A DNA stretch of 64,000 nt from Atriophallophorus winterbourni (GCA_013407085.1 JACCGJ010000666.1:78511-142510), one strand, 5' to 3'. Positions 31,322-44,426 are shown, counted from the first letter of the stretch. Numbers and translations are program-made. Notes: generated by a model from the letters alone, not told the origin.

Positions 31322-32624
31322 TTTGTTGGCCTCCTTCGGTCGATGTCGACCATGGATGTACATCACAAACGCGTGCATGTTCAAGTTTTGCAGGTTTTTG
31401 AGTGACTAAACAGTCCGATTCGGGAGAAACAATCTCTCCCGCAGCGCTGGCAACGATAGTCAGAACTCGGTTGTATTGCGTCAGTTGCACGTCGGCGGCG
31501 TGATCTGCGTTCAGCAGCCAAGAGCTGTATCTGCTCCTCCCCAGCATGCAGACAACGCTTTACACAGTGCCTCCAATGTGAGCGGTCAAGAGCAAGTTCT
31601 TCCCAACTCGACGGGTCAATACCGAAAGCTTCCATATCTCTTTTGCAAACGTCTTTGTACCGCAAGTGCGGTCTGCCCAATGGTCGACTTCCTAATTGCA
31701 ACTCACCATAGAGTAGATCTTTCGGAATACGACCATTTTCCATTCTGTAGACATGACCAAGCCAGCGCAGGCGGCGCTGTCACAATAGAGTGAACATGCT
31801 CTGTAGACCCGCTTTTGAAAGCACTTCAGCATTAGTCACTCTGTCCATCCACGATAAGTTCAAGATACGTCGGATGCTTCGTAGACGGAAAGCATTCAGC
31901 TTCAGTTCGTGTCTTGCGTGGGTGGACCAGGTTTCACTGCCGTACAGTAAAGCATTTAGTAGGCACGCGCTGTACACCATCATCTTTGTATTCACAGTCA
32001 GCTTGCGGTTACCCCAAACACGAGAGTTTAAACGGGACAGCTGCTCTGCCAATCCGCTTATCGATCTCCATGTCTAGCGAGAGGTTATCCGCAATGGTTG
32101 AACCAAGGTATGTGAACTGATGTACTGATTCAAGCTGACAGTTTCGAACAGTTATGATGGAAGGCGACACATTCCTTGGCCAAGGACTTTGGTCTTGCTC
32201 ATGATGATTGTTAGACCAAAGTCTTTGCATGCCGACGAAAAACAGTCCATTAGAGACTGAAGATGCTCTTGGGAGTGAGCAATAAAGGCTGCATCGTCGG
32301 CAAACAGCAGGTCACGCATTAGCACGTTTCGTGCCTTAATTTGTGCTCTCAATGGGTTTAGGTTTAAAAGCTTACTATCACTTCGCGTGCGTAGGTAAAT
32401 ACCTTCTGTTCTCGTCCTGAAAGCGTGCTTCAAAAGCAGAGCAAAGAAAATACCGAACAGCCTGGGAGCAAGAACACACCCTTGTTTGACGCCTCGGCGA
32501 ATTTCAAAGGCTTCTGAGCTAAAACCGTTAAAATCGACTGAGCCCTTCATGCCTGAGTGAAACGAAATAACGAGCTTTAGCAGTCCTGGAGGGCAGCCTA
32601 TCAACTCAAGCATTTTGAAAAGAT

Positions 32625-32790
32625 TAACTTTCTTACCCTTGTAAATTTACCATCCTTTATTAAACGGAAAAATGTTTAAAAATTCCATTTGATAAGGTCA
32701 TTTTACAACTTATTCATTTTGTAGACATTGATAACCTGATCATGTTTTGCATGCCTTGGTTTACCAAGAATATAGTATTATTATTATTTA
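32625..32790 (-). mobile_element. Short insertion with AAT tail inside RTE
   Basis: Replaces the RT segment expected between QCGFRKER and MLELIGCPPG. On the minus strand it begins with ATTAAATAATAATAATACTA-like simple repeat, so it looks like a truncated non-LTR tail that came with a deletion of target sequence. Family unknown. Confidence 0.4.
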
Positions 32791-34529
32791 ACGGTTAATC
32801 TTTCCTTGCGGAAGCCACATTGAGATTCGGAGTAAGTTCTATCAGCTAAAACTTGCAGCCGGGTGTGCAAGACTTCAGCAATCAATTTGCCTACAACATT
32901 TAGAAGGGAGATTTCTCTGTAATTGTTGCAGTCACCTCCTTTATTCTTGAATAGCGTGATGATCTTAGTGTCTCGCATCTGTTCTGTCCAGTAGTCATTT
33001 GCAAATTCTGGATTCTCTTGAAAGTCGTATGTTTTCATCTGTTGGCATACCCTTGAACCTCAAGAATGCTGACCGTTTCTCATCCGACACACCAGTAATC
33101 TCAGAAGCTTTTGCTTCGAACCAGTCGCTCGTCCGAGCTTTCTTCGGACCGAAAGTGGGAAGTGCGACTCGTCATATGCAGCTTTTAATCGATTCCCAGT
33201 TTTCTGAAGCCGATTCAGGTTTGGGTTGTCTTGCTGAACTCAGCTGTGAAGGCTTTTGCAAATCGCGCAGCTGGATTAGGTTCGCACATGCGGGTGACGT
33301 CAATCCTAGGCTTAGCAGACAATTTAGTGTGGTGAAATCTCGTGTCGGAAAGCTTCAGTTTTGCACAGACCAGTGAATGATCAGTGTCACAGTCTGCGCT
33401 TTGATATGATATAGTGAGAAGTACGCTTCCTATATTAGTGCGCCTAACAAGAATAAGATCAAGCTGGTGCCAGTGCTTAGAGCGAGGATGTTTCCAAGAG
33501 ACCTTATGCTGCGGCTTTGTTTAAAATAAAGTGTTACTAACACAGAGACTGAACTGTGTGCATCATTCTAAATGGCCTGGTCCATTTTCATTGGTTTTAC
33601 CTACACCGAATCTCCCGAGACAGTTTTGCTAAGATTCGTAATTCGCACCAACTCTAGCATTGAATTCACCCAATACCACTACACAGTTTCTTTGTGGCAC
33701 GTTTTTCAGGACTGTTGCGAGGTTGTAATAAAAAGCGTCTTTTTCAGCAGTCGTCCCAGAGAGCGTCGGCGCATAAACGTTTACTAACGTAATGGTACCA
33801 GTAATGCACCTCAAATTTAGAGTCCAAATCCGTTCGCCCCCGCTGCTGCTCGGTTCTGTTGCTTTAAGAAGGTCGTTTCGAACGGAAAAACCCAACTCCA
33901 TGCAGTCGAGGCTCAACAGAACCCATTCCTTTCCAAAAACGTGTAATCTCTCTCTGTTAGCTTACCAGTGTCTGGTAATCGCGTCTCTTGTGGGGCTGCC
34001 ACGTCGACATTTAGTCTCTTTAACTGATTGTTAATCACAGCAGATTTTCTTACACCTCTGATATTCGAGACGTCGTCATGAAATCCAGGAAGCATGGACC
34101 GGAGGTTCCAGGTTCCCAGTTTCAGAAATGACATTTGTTTTTTTAGTAGTTGGTTTCGCTGGTGCTCAAATATCAGTCTGCTTGTCGGTTGATTCCTAAT
34201 CCCCATGCACCTAATGAAGATAGCAGACCGTGGCGAGACAGCACCATATTGGCTGGGGGCTGCCCAGCTTGAGGCGGGCGGTAGCCGTACAATGAGACCT
34301 GAAAATCTCTCCCACCGTCGGAAGCAGCCCCAGGCGCTGAGGTCAACGCCAATTAAGCCATAGCTTTCAACCGGTATCTGCTGCTTCTCGTGCTATTATC
34401 TGCAGAAGCGGAATGGAGTGTCCTCTCCATTGGTGCGTCGTGATGTACGCCAGGGCAGTTTAAAGTGGAGAATAAGCTGTTGCACATGCAGCAAGTGCTC
34501 CCTCTTCAGGGCACCACCAGATATGATAT

Positions 34530-34622
34530 GATATGAAAGCACAAGCCTGATCCAGGCAAAGTGCCGCACAGTCAGAGACTGCACGCGGGCTACGATTTTG
34601 TCAGGTTGCCCAGGCCTAGACA
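34530..34622 (+). repeat. Dispersed repeat R1, copy 2
   Basis: GAAAGCACAAGCCTGATCCA, GTGCCGCACAGTCAGAGACT and CAGGTTGCCCAGGCCTAGAC. Sits inside the RTE 5' UTR region, so either R1 inserted there or some RTE leaders carry it. Confidence 0.65.
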
Positions 34623-35040
34623 GGCACCACTGGAACCAAAGGAACAGCTAGGCTGATACGTTTGGACAACGATGCCGTCGCAGAAGTTGGCAGGGCGAAG
34701 TTGTAGAGAACTTCGGACTGCCTAACGGGACTCCGGCTCCGGATTTTTCCTCTAGGTTGACTCCTGAAGCTTTTTCCATGATTGGATGTAGCCACAATGT
34801 AGTGGAGGTTTGAGATAAGGGTTTTCCTTCCCCCAGATGGACCGCCTTCATGGACTTACGAGCTTCACCTGCCCGAAGCATGCTGGTATTAAGGCGCCAG
34901 TCAGCCGCCTCCGCCCTTCCTCCTGTCAGTAGAAGCAGTTCCGCCGAGTCACACAGGACCACGCGTGCAGGCCAGGAGCTGGACTTGGTTGTCAGAGGCT
35001 ATATGAGACGTGTGCCATTAGAGCATTTTTGGAATTAGGA

Positions 35041-36563
35041 GCTTATCCCCAAAACCGCGAGAGATCCGTTAATTAGACTACATCTCCCAATTCACGAGCG
35101 ACATTCGTTACCTATCCGGCTCGTCAAACACATTGGCGGATACGTTTTCTCGGATTCAACTGAGTGCCATCGACCTGCCTGGAATCGATTTGGAACAACT
35201 AACACGTTCGCAGCAATCTGATCCGGTACTAAGTCGCTATGAAACTTCAGAGATGATAAAATTCCGTCGAATACCGATACCCGATTCTCCACATTACCTG
35301 GTTTGTGACATGGCAACAGGATAACCGCGTCCGATCGTCCCCTCAGACATAAGACGTAGAGTTTTTGACCACTTGCATGGTTTATCACATCCTGGAGTAA
35401 GAGCGACACGAAAATTATTCAGTTCTCGCTACCTCTAGTCTGACATACATAAAGACATACAACTTTGGACAAAAAGTTGCTTGCGATGTCAACAGAGCAA
35501 GGTTCAACAACACACTATCAGCTATCCTGGTACGTTTCCACCAGTTACTGAACGTTTATAACACGTGCATTTGGATCTCGTCGGCCCACTAGCAGTCTCT
35601 AACGTATGTTGCAACATACTTACCTGCATTGATCGTTTTGCGCGTTGGTCAATGGCAGTAGCAATTCCAGATATCAGTGCAGAAACTGTTGCTTAAGCTT
35701 TTGTTAAGCACTGTATCAGTAATTTTGACGTACCAAACACCATCACTACTGACAGAGTTTCCCAATTCTAATCAACGCTTTTCAAGGAACTGAACAGCAT
35801 GCTCGGTACGAAACACATTCAGACTACAGCCTGCTACACTTCTTCGAACGACTTAGTCAAAAGATTTCACCGCCAACTAAAAGCCGCACTCATGTGTCAT
35901 GAGAATACTGATCGTTGGTCCGAGACACTACCCCTAGTACTTCTTCGTATGCGTACCACAGTGAAAAAAGACCTAAAGTGTTCAGCTGCTGAAATGGTGT
36001 ACGGTAGTACACTTATCCTTACAGGAGAATTACTGACATCTTCCGACTCATCATTGGACCTTACCGTACCACAATATGTCAGCCGCCTTCGCGGCTTCAT
36101 GAAAAACTCACGAGCTACTGCAACTCGACAGCATGCTCAACCCTGCTACATTCCATCTGACTTTAATACTTATAACTTTTTTGAGCGGGTAGATCATAGA
36201 CGTCAACCACTACAGCCGCCATACACTGGCCCCTACAGAGTAATCAACAGGTATCCAAAATACTTCGTTATTGACCGCAACGGAACACACGAGACCGTCA
36301 GCGTGGATCGTTTGAAAGTAGCCTACGTCGAACCGACACCAGAGGCGAACGAAAATGCCCTGAACGTTGCCCCTCAAGATTTTGTCCCTCCGTCCCCCAA
36401 ACTGAAGCTCACCGGTACTCCCGATCCCTCAAGGAAACCCACTTTACCCCGTGTATCAAACAAACTGACCCTAACAGGCAAACCCGATCTGGTCGTAGAG
36501 TCCATTTTCCATCAAAGTTTGATGACTTTACAGCCTAAAGATTTCTTCGAGCGTCTTCTTTAG
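35041..36563 (+). pseudogene. RNase H end and integrase of CsRn1-like element
   Basis: Resumes with LDYISQFTSDIRYLSGSSN and LADTFSRI. The integrase zinc domain follows (HLHGLSHPGVRATRKLF, C-L-R-C), then catalytic HLDLVGPL, TTDRVSQF (first D-x-N region altered) and a tail. An open 254-codon ORF at 35799-36563 covers the integrase C-terminus (LPLVLLRMRTTVKKDLKCSA, AEMVYGSTL, FFERVDHR, YTGPYRVI). The catalytic Glu motif reads SNDLVKRFHR instead of NGxVERFHR, so the Glu is lost. At least six stops before 35799. Confidence 0.75.
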
Positions 36564-36589
36564 GCCCGACGCTCTAGGGTGGAGTACTA

Positions 36590-36970
36590 TGGCATTTTTC
36601 TGTAAACATTTTCTGTATCAATCAATGTACACTTTTTGAATTGTACCCGGATTTTACGAATATAAATTTTTCACCGCTCGGAGTTGCTCTTATCATATCC
36701 TTTGATACCCGTACTGCGTGCTTGGAATTCTGACTGTGGATTGTGGAAAGATTGCTTGCCTGCTATAAAAGGACCGCTAAATATTTCAGCCGCACCTAAT
36801 TCTTGAATTTACCGCGGTTGCTTCTGTGATAATACTTTGACGTTTGGACCAGAGTAGTCAATTGCCAAGCCGGGAAGAATCCTTTTCAATTTAATAGAAG
36901 AATTATTGTGAGTGGTTACCTTTTACTTTTTACACACATATTGTAATTTCACGTAGCCTGAACCACCACA
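36590..36970 (+). repeat. 3' LTR of CsRn1-like element
   Basis: Same ends as the 5' LTR; preceded by AGGGTGGAG, a polypurine-like tract. Confidence 0.8.
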
Positions 36971-36975
36971 AGTTA

Positions 36976-38465
36976 ACCACGTGGAGAATATAAATGTGAG
37001 TGATTAGTTGAGTCCGAAAATCACTCCACATGTGTACACAGTGTACCTTGCTTTCATGAATGGACTTTCGAGCGTTTCGAACGGGTCTAATTAAGAAAAA
37101 TATCCGATATTTACCGTGTTGATGGTAGACAACATTGATACATGACAAAGTCTAGTGTCTTTATCACAATGATTTTCAAATTAATTTGGCTGAAATATTG
37201 GTAGGGATCAAACGATGCATATACTAATAACGAAGAATATCATACCTTTTTCCCCAGTATTTAGGCCATGTAGCATGATTCGACATGCCATAATCAATCA
37301 CTCAAAATCGTTTTCATTAATAGTCGGGTGTGTACAGATTATCGCCTACAAAATTATTCACACTCTAATGGCCAGAAATGTGAAAGATTAGGTGATATGC
37401 ATGCGTGAACGCATCATACGTAGAGCATGTTTAAATACATTGTTTCCCGATAAAAATTTTCGTAGCTTTTTTCGAGCACGGGTACTTTTTCTTCGGCATT
37501 TCGCATTTTTTGCAGAAACCATTTTTCTTTATGCAATGAATGGGTGATAACTTTGATACAGAGAAGCATTGTTCAAGAGTAACTCACCATACTCAGACGC
37601 TCAAGTATCAACGAGCAATAAATCGAGTGATTTCGTATCTACCTGATCAATAAAACTTGTCACGTCTTCCTGCCTTGCGCATAAAAGCTTCGGCGAAATT
37701 TCAAATAAAAGGTCGACAGTGTAAAATTGGGTTTAATGTTCCATTATTTAGGCAAGATAACATATTTACTTTGTCAATATGATTCAACGTTTACCTTAAA
37801 ACATACTTGAAAATAATCTGCAACTTTTATAAATGTCGATCATTCAAGCATTGTGATGATGCCAACTTAAATCTGACAGTTTTAACCAAATGCACACATA
37901 TTACGAAAAGCATCAGTGAAATTTAATGTATAAAACAAGCAACATTAAAACCTAATGTGATCGAGTATAGGAGAATATTTAACATAAAAATTATAAAACA
38001 CGCCACAAGCTGCAATAGATAAATTTCCACAATGATTAAACCAAGAGAGACAGGTAATTTACATTTTGGATGCACGAAACAGATACCGGGTTATAAATAG
38101 GTAATGTATCCAAAATGGTGAAAAACACTGAAACAGCGTTTGAAACCGCAAATGCTCTGGCAATTTACTATGTAACAACATTGTTTTACTGTACATAACA
38201 ATTGACCTTGATAACACACTTTCCGTTGATTCGTGTTCCGTGATGGCTACTCTGTACCTTCGTGCACCACTTTGTCTACCGTGATAAACCTTTCATCTCC
38301 TGTGCCTTTTCTCCATCATTCTTGGGGACATTATTGTAGTGGTCAGTTCACTACAACTACTCTAAAGTGTTCGTGCCAAAGGTTTTAGTGGAACGTTCAG
38401 AGTATTCAATCGAAATATTGTGTGATATTTCAATAAATCCAGTGATTGTCGCAAGTCATTTTCTC
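36976..38465. other. No recognised gene (1.5 kb)
   Basis: AT-rich, no ORF with recognisable motifs on either strand. 38220-38460 has a different base composition with TATTGTAGTGGTCAGTTCAC; it could be a repeat leader, as CR1 coding sequence starts right after it. Confidence 0.45.
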
Positions 38466-39720
38466 AAACTAAATGTATGAAAATCCCCAGAAGCGGATGG
38501 CATCACACCGGATGTGCTCAGATTCTGTCACCATCAACTTTGTTAAACGATCTCCAGCCTGTTTATCTATTCGTTGCTTAAGGGAGTGTTACCAAAATAT
38601 TGGAAGTCCGGCTTGATAGCACCTATCTTAAAAGGCGGCTACCGATCTGACGCTGAAAATTATCGTCCCGTCAAACTTTTACCTGTTATTGCTAAGGTCA
38701 TGGAGAGTATAGTCTCGTAAAGAATGGCCTGCTCCTGTTTCTGTTGTACATAAACGATTTACCAAATAGATTTATCATATCGTCCAAAATGGTCCTTTTC
38801 GCGGATGATATGAAAATTTGAACGCCAATTAGTTCTGCAGAGGATTGTGAGAAACTACAAATAGATTTGGACAGGGTGTCGAATTGGGCGGCCATGAATG
38901 GCATTTTATTCATCGTATAGAAATGTAAGATGTTCCATGTTGGCAAGAATGTTCCTTGGACAAATCGATTGGGAACTGAAAAAAACTAGCATGGAGCTCG
39001 CTAGAAAAAGATCTTGGAGTGTGGAGTAGCGGAATCCTGAAGAGCACAGTGCAATGCCATAATATATATCGACGGGCAAATAAATTATTAGGTATATTTC
39101 GAAGAATATTTGGAAGATTCTATCTGGTAACGTTACCAAGGATAATGAATGTCTACATTCGCGGTATGCGGTAGAGGTCTGGGCTCCTCGGCTGCGAAAC
39201 GTTATTACTCTCTTCGACAAAATCTATCATAGGGAAACAAAGTTAGTGATGGGTCTTCGCAATGTTCCGTACACCGAAAGAGTGCGACGTTTGGGTCCAT
39301 GAGACTTTACCCAGAGGAGGATACGACGCGACATTATTTTTACCTATAGAAGTGTCGCTACTAAAGGACATCCACAAAAACACTTACTTGATTTGTGTGA
39401 CGGGAAAGTGACGCGCGGACATACCTTATCCCTTTACGTTCCAAGTTCCCGTGTTGATTGTCGGCACCATTTTTTCACAGTACGTGCTATATTTCTTTGG
39501 AATTCCCTACCCCAATATGTGGACTCTCCTTGCCTGGCGATTTTTAAAGCGAAATTTGACGTGCACTTGCAACCGAACATCATTCGTGAGCCTTACACTT
39601 GATATTCTTTACTGCTTTCATACTATTTAATTTTTCATATTTTTATTAATACCGTAATCCTGTAGTGTTGTAAATCATTCACTTTTTCAACCATAAATCC
39701 TTGAGATATTAAACAGTGAA
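38466..39720 (+). pseudogene. CR1 RT, internally deleted
   Basis: Starts at the RT entry (SPEADGITPDVLRFC, PKYWKSGLIAPILKGGYRSD, ENYRPVKLLPVIAKVMES), then jumps to LLFLLYINDLP and VLFADDMK (ADD box). C-terminus to IIREPYT near 39600 (CDGKVTRGHTLSLYVPSSR, FLWNSLPQ), then an AT-rich 3' UTR. Many stops. The same family as 41476-42615. Confidence 0.75.
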
Positions 39721-41060
39721 AGACAACAACATATTATCGATTGTAATATGTTTGGGACCGAAAGTTTATTCATAATGCAGAGAAATTTGAGTGCAGTAGG
39801 TTAGAACAGGTTTTGCGTGGTCATGTTCCCTATCATACCACACTTGGTGTGAAGTAGCTTCTGCGTCGGAAACGGAACGTCACCCAAAACCTGGTCTAAT
39901 TAATTTGCACTAACATCATGTCATATTGTCGTCAAAAACGTATCGATATCGAAAGACATTTATCACACCCGCTTAAAGATATCTTTATCTTGAGCAAATA
40001 AAGACAAGGTTATCTCATGAATACGACATGTATTATATTCTGAAGATATTTCCACTTAATTAGGCGATATCTTATCCAAAATAATGAAAAGCCGAAATCT
40101 GAAGTAAAGCATTTTATTCTTGATGATAAAATCAGTTGAACACTATAGCGGAGGGCTTCTACAATTAAAATGTAACCTAATAATAGCGCAATATGAAATC
40201 ACTGAAACAAAATAGATAACTGCCAGTGTATTATGTAAATGATCGCAACCTGGTCAAGTAGAGCCAATAAATTCGTTTATATATAAGTCATTTCAATGTA
40301 TAATTAAACACGTCATACTGACGTCCGTCAGAATTCGACGATGTTACGATAGTACATGGATAACGCATGTTAAAATAAGTCAAACAATGTGAACGTTAAA
40401 TATTAGCTTTCATATACGAGATAACAAGTGCAACTTGTTAAGCACTTATATACTTCGAAATACTTCAAAATTTTACGCATAATTCTTTGATATCTTACGA
40501 GAGGTCGTTAAATCGAATTACGTTATGTTCTGAGACATTCTGCGGGTTTTTAATAGATTTTAAGATAGCTTTCGACAATGTTCGCACAGAAGTATTCACC
40601 GAAAAGCTTGAACTCGCAGGCTAAACTTTCAACCGTTACGCTCAACGGTTGCACTGCAGAAGCTTCTGTAATTTACCGAATCGACAAATGAGGACATATT
40701 CTTAGTTTCACAATGTTCGGCATTTCCCTAGCTGAAGTATGCCCTTATTACAATAACAGAAGACATGTACCGAAGAATGAAACAAAAACAACAATGTTCT
40801 TTTAAACACCAAGCGATCCTTAAATTGTTTTAAGTTTCCATCCGCCACACAGTATATGTAACGATGTTCTGTGATGATGTCATCTAGCTTGATGACGAAA
40901 CGTCTAATTCAAAGTAATTCAAAGTTTTAATGGTCCAAAAAGCAAATAATTTACAAAAACCACATATTAAAAATATAGGGAATTCATAAAAAACAACACA
41001 AATGTTTTTTACATATGGAAAGTCAGCACGTGTAATCAGGTGCAATGTTGGGTTTGGTCA
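39721..41060. other. Mostly unassigned (1.3 kb)
   Basis: AT-rich. 40540-40625 (plus) gives IDFKIAFDNVRTEVF, which resembles the A-F-D-x-V motif of non-LTR RT, so at least part is an old retroelement. No host gene seen. Confidence 0.45.
40871..40905 (+). ncRNA. Hammerhead-like core (weak)
   Basis: GTGATGA, then a perfect 6 bp hairpin GTCATC-tagctt-GATGAC (40879-40896), then GAAAC. This is the order of the hammerhead core (CUGANGA, stem II, GAAA), with one mismatch in the first box (G for C). I could not draw convincing stems I and III, so this is only a suggestion; such ribozymes occur in retroelements of flukes and in Penelope-like elements. Confidence 0.2.
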
Positions 41061-41475
41061 ACATATACTTGTCATGTTCAGCCTTGAATATGTTCAGGCT
41101 TGTTGCGCAAATGATATGTGGGGGCAGGGAGTTCCATAGAAAACACACTCTGACAGCAAAGAAAAAACTTCGACAATTTGCTCTGGAGTGGAATAACTAA
41201 CTTGTAGCCATGCGATCTGCTACCACGTGCTTCTTGCCGATGAAACAGGTGTTCAAGTGGGTGATCCACTGTATGCAGAATGTTGAAAAGCAGGATCAAG
41301 TCACCACTGACACGACGGTACGAAAAGTCAAAGAGGTTTAGCGTTGCAACCCGCTCCTCGTATGGCCTGTTGTATAGACCGGTTACCAGTTTTGTAGCGC
41401 GGTGTTATATGCGTTGCAGCAAGGTCATGTCCTTTTGTAACCATGGGGACCATACTTGAACAGCATACTCCATTG
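41061..41475 (-). pseudogene. CR1 C-terminal fragment, inverted
   Basis: Minus-strand translation gives the RT C-terminal block (YKLVIPLQSKLSKFFLCCQS, VFSMELPAP, with frame breaks) preceded by THEVLQ-like and NRPYEERVATL-like pieces. Lies head to head with the CR1 at 41476. Confidence 0.6.
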
Positions 41476-42615
41476 TTGGTCTGTTTTTCCAAAAACTGAT
41501 GCGTTCACGAATATGTGAACCACTTCCCTCATGGTTGTGTGACTATTTGTCAGATCGAGACGCAAGAGTTAAAGTCAACGGTGTGCTATCACAAACGTTC
41601 AAAACCACGAGTGGAGTCCCACAAGGATCTGTGTCAGGCCCGCTCCTCTTTCTGTTATACATAAACGATTTACCCCCCCCTCATATCTTCTAAAATGGTC
41701 CTGTTCGCGAATGATATGAAAAGTTTGACGCCGATTAGTTCTGCAGAGGATTGTGAGAAACAACAGATGGATTTAGACAGCGTGTCGAATTGGGTGGCCA
41801 TAAATGACATGTCATTCAACATACGGAAATGTAAGATGCTCCATCTTGGCAAGAATGTTCCTTGGACATATCGATTGGGAACTGAAAACCTAGCATGGAG
41901 CTCGTTAGAAAAAGATCTTGGAGTGTGGATTAGCGGTAACCCGAAGAGCACAGTGCACTGCCAGAATATATATCGACGGGCAAACAGATTGTTAGGTATC
42001 GTTCGAAGAATATTTGGAAGATTCTCCCTGGTGACGTTACCAAGGATAATGAATGTCTACCTTCGCCCTACGATGGAGTATGCGGTAGAGGTCTGGGCTC
42101 CTTGGCTGCGAAAAGATATTGATTTCTTCGATAAAATCTATCATAGAGCAACAAAGTTAGTGTTGGGTCTTCGCAATGTTCCGTATACCGAAAGAATGCG
42201 ACGTCTGGGTCTGTGACTACCCAAAGGAGGATACGACGCGATATTATTCTGACCTATGGAATTGTCTACCGAAGGACATCCACTAAAACACTTGCTTGAT
42301 GTATGTGATGGAAAAGTAACACGCGGACATACCTTATCCCTTTACGTTCCAAGTTCCCGTATTGATTGTCGGCGACATTTTTTCGCCGTAAGAGCTATAT
42401 TTCTTTGGAATTCCCTACCCCAACATGTGGTTGACTCTCCTTGCTTGGCGATTTTTAAAGCGAAATTGGACTTGCACTTGCAAACGAGCATCATTCGTGA
42501 GCCTTACATTTGATATTCTCTGTTGCTTTTATACTATTGTATATTTCATATTTTTATTCATGCCGTAATCCTGTGGTGTTGTAAAGTATTAAATTTTTTA
42601 ACCATAAATCCTTGA
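41476..42615 (+). pseudogene. CR1 RT, 5' truncated
   Basis: LPSWLCDYLSDRDARVKVNG, TSGVPQGSVSGPLLFLLYIN, then MVLFANDMKSLTPISSAED. The catalytic box reads FAND instead of FADD, so Asp is lost. A 173-codon frame at 41695-42216 and an 85-codon frame at 42256-42513 cover the thumb and C-terminus (FLWNSLPQHVVDSP). One frame break near 41690 and another near 42216. Close relative of 38466-39720, with fewer breaks. Confidence 0.8.
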
Positions 42616-44150
42616 ATCTTGATATAGGTGTTAATTATACGTGAGAGTATCTGCTTTGAGAAACGACCAAAGATGCTTCTGAGCAATGCTAAGATTTGGC
42701 AGGACTTTTTGTATACAACAGAACAGTGCCGTGAAGACTTCAGGTTACTGCTAATCCACACGCACAGGTCTTTCTCTTCAGTAACCCATGAAAGTTGCTG
42801 AGATCCCAGAGAGTATGTGAATTCGAATGATTTACCGACGTTCAACATTTTACATTTTTGGATGTTGAATGGTAAGCAGTTCCGCAAGGACCAATTATGA
42901 AGTGCTTCGAGATCTTTTTGGAGAATTTGGCAATCTTCTATGGTGCGTATGCTAGTCCAGACTTTGATGTCATCCGCAAATAAAATGATTTTGCTGCGTA
43001 CGATTTCGGGTATATCGTTCGCGTACACGAGGAAGAGTATTGGCCCCAAGACTGAGCCTTGAGGTACGCCACTTGTAACTTCTACTGGGCTGGATAGTGC
43101 CCCATCAACTCTAACCCATATAACTCTACCAGTCAAGTAATCCTTTATACAGGCCAATAGTCTGCCGCACACCCCGAGCTGCTCCAATGTTTGTAGCAGT
43201 ATGCTGTGGTTAACACGGTCAAAAGCTTTAGACATGTCCAAGTAACAAGCATGGATAGGGCATCCATCGTCCACGCTCGAGTCCAATTATCAAGAGTTAT
43301 GAGAAGATTGGTGAGACAGGAGTGTCTTGTCCTGAATCCGGGCTATACGATGGAAATAAGCTTATTTTGTTCCAAGTGTTTAACGAGTTCGTCAGCCACA
43401 AGTCGTTCGAGAACTTTAGAGACCACTGGCAACAACGTGACTGGTCTGTAGTTAGACACATCAGATCGGTTCCCTCCTTTGTATATCGGAGTGATTAGTC
43501 CACTTTTCCAGTCATTAGCAACCGTGCTACAACTCAAGGACAGGTTGAAAAGGTCAGAGAGTGGTGAGAATAGAGCATGGGCGCATTGCTTTAGGATGAA
43601 TGGTGTTATTTCATCAGCACCCGGGATTTTTTTGTATTTAACCCGCGTAGCTTTAACAGGACACTCTCGGGTTTCACAACGATTTCGTGTATTGTATTCT
43701 GCGACCTGAATGCAGGTATATCGTAGGATACGCGCTCGTTAGGGTAGAACACTCTAGAGTAAAATTGAGCGAGTTCGTTAGCGGCTTCGAGAGCTGTGGA
43801 TGTAGTTCCAGTCATAGTAAGTAAAGCGGAAACACCTGGCCTTTCTGTTCACGATCTGGAAGAGGAGCTTCGGATTTCGTTCAATTTTATCCATCAGATT
43901 CATTTGATACTTTTCTTTATCCTCCTGGACAAGTTTAGTAACTTTGTTTCTCAACAAACGGTAAGATTCCTAAGATTCAGGTGTTGAATGCAGTACGTGG
44001 ATTCTCCACGCACAGTTTCTTACCTTTATCCATTTCCGTGTTCGACTCCGGATTACGAATTTGAATCCTTTTTTCAGTTGTTTTGAAACATATTTTGAGT
44101 GGAGTTCTATTTTTCGGTTGATTTTCTGAAGTCTAACAACAACTACGAAA
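42616..44150 (-). pseudogene. CR1 RT, second family, antisense
   Basis: A 242-codon frame (43286-42558) has CYLDMSKAFDRVNH, TSGVPQGSVLGPILFLVYAN and IILFADDIKVW (intact catalytic FADD), and LCVWISSNLKSSRHC. Upstream pieces: 43537-43343 (DWKSGLITPIYKGGNRSDVS, NYRPVTLLPVVSKVLERL) and 43815-43606. The thumb end is missing: the frame runs out into the AT-rich tail of the oppositely oriented CR1 at 42.6 kb. 43990-44150 is its linker to the endonuclease. Confidence 0.78.
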
Positions 44151-44426
44151 GCTCAGCGAATGCCACCAGAACAACATCCTCATCCTGAGTTACGTATATT
44201 CTCCTCTATATGTAACAATGTGTTTGGGAATGAAGTTGAAAGTAAGCGAAGAAAGATTCCAGACAGAAAAGTGAATGGTGCTCACCTACAAATCTCAAAG
44301 CACAAGAGAAGAATTGATTGGTCTCTGCTAATAGTACTACCCAACATTTGATAACTCTGATTTTTGAATGATTCCTCATGTCACTGTTGAAGGTGACGTC
44401 TATTTTGTCTATATACGATTATATAT

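Larger units (their letters stand above)
31322..35040 (-). mobile_element. RTE element inserted antisense in RNase H
   Basis: Nearly full-length but broken. 35040-34210: 5' UTR (shared with 56.29-56.80 kb and 2.05-2.48 kb). 34206-33630: endonuclease (LGTWNLRSMLPG, APQETRLPD, NVYAPTLSG, GEFNARVG). 33040-32790: RT start (FKNKGGDCNNYREISLLNVV). 32613-32150: RT core (VKQGCVLAPRLFGIF, LLFADDAAFI with the catalytic FADD). 32230-31380: C-terminus (FTYLGSTI, GSETWSTHARHE, LRSIRRIL, then the Cys/His end YRCQRCGRDC). 3' UTR to 31322. Frames shift several times. Similar to the RTE proteins often misnamed craniofacial development protein 2-like. Confidence 0.8.
28254..36970 (+). mobile_element. CsRn1-like Ty3/gypsy element with two nested insertions
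   Basis: LTRs at 28254-28627 and 36590-36970, similar but clearly diverged. Flanks AGTTTA (28248-28253) and AGTTA (36971-36975) could be a decayed target duplication. Order: LTR, primer site, gag, protease, RT, RNase H, integrase, LTR. A CR1 tail (29609-29808) breaks the protease and an antisense RTE (about 31322-35040) breaks RNase H. Scattered stops show it is dead. Assigned to the CsRn1 group (first described in Clonorchis) from the CHCC Gag motif, the Trp-tRNA-like primer site and the integrase pattern. Confidence 0.8.

Noticed and set aside
31322..31401. C-terminal extension of the CsRn1-like RNase H reading frame
   Set aside because: The last residues come from the inserted RTE 3' UTR, not from the element.
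36976..38465. Possible host gene in the quiet stretch after the CsRn1-like element
   Set aside because: I looked for short conserved exons on both strands and found none that I could support.
42558..42620. Unusual C-terminus of the CR1 RT at 42.6-43.3 kb
   Set aside because: The frame reads through into the inverted tail of the neighbouring CR1; not a real protein end.
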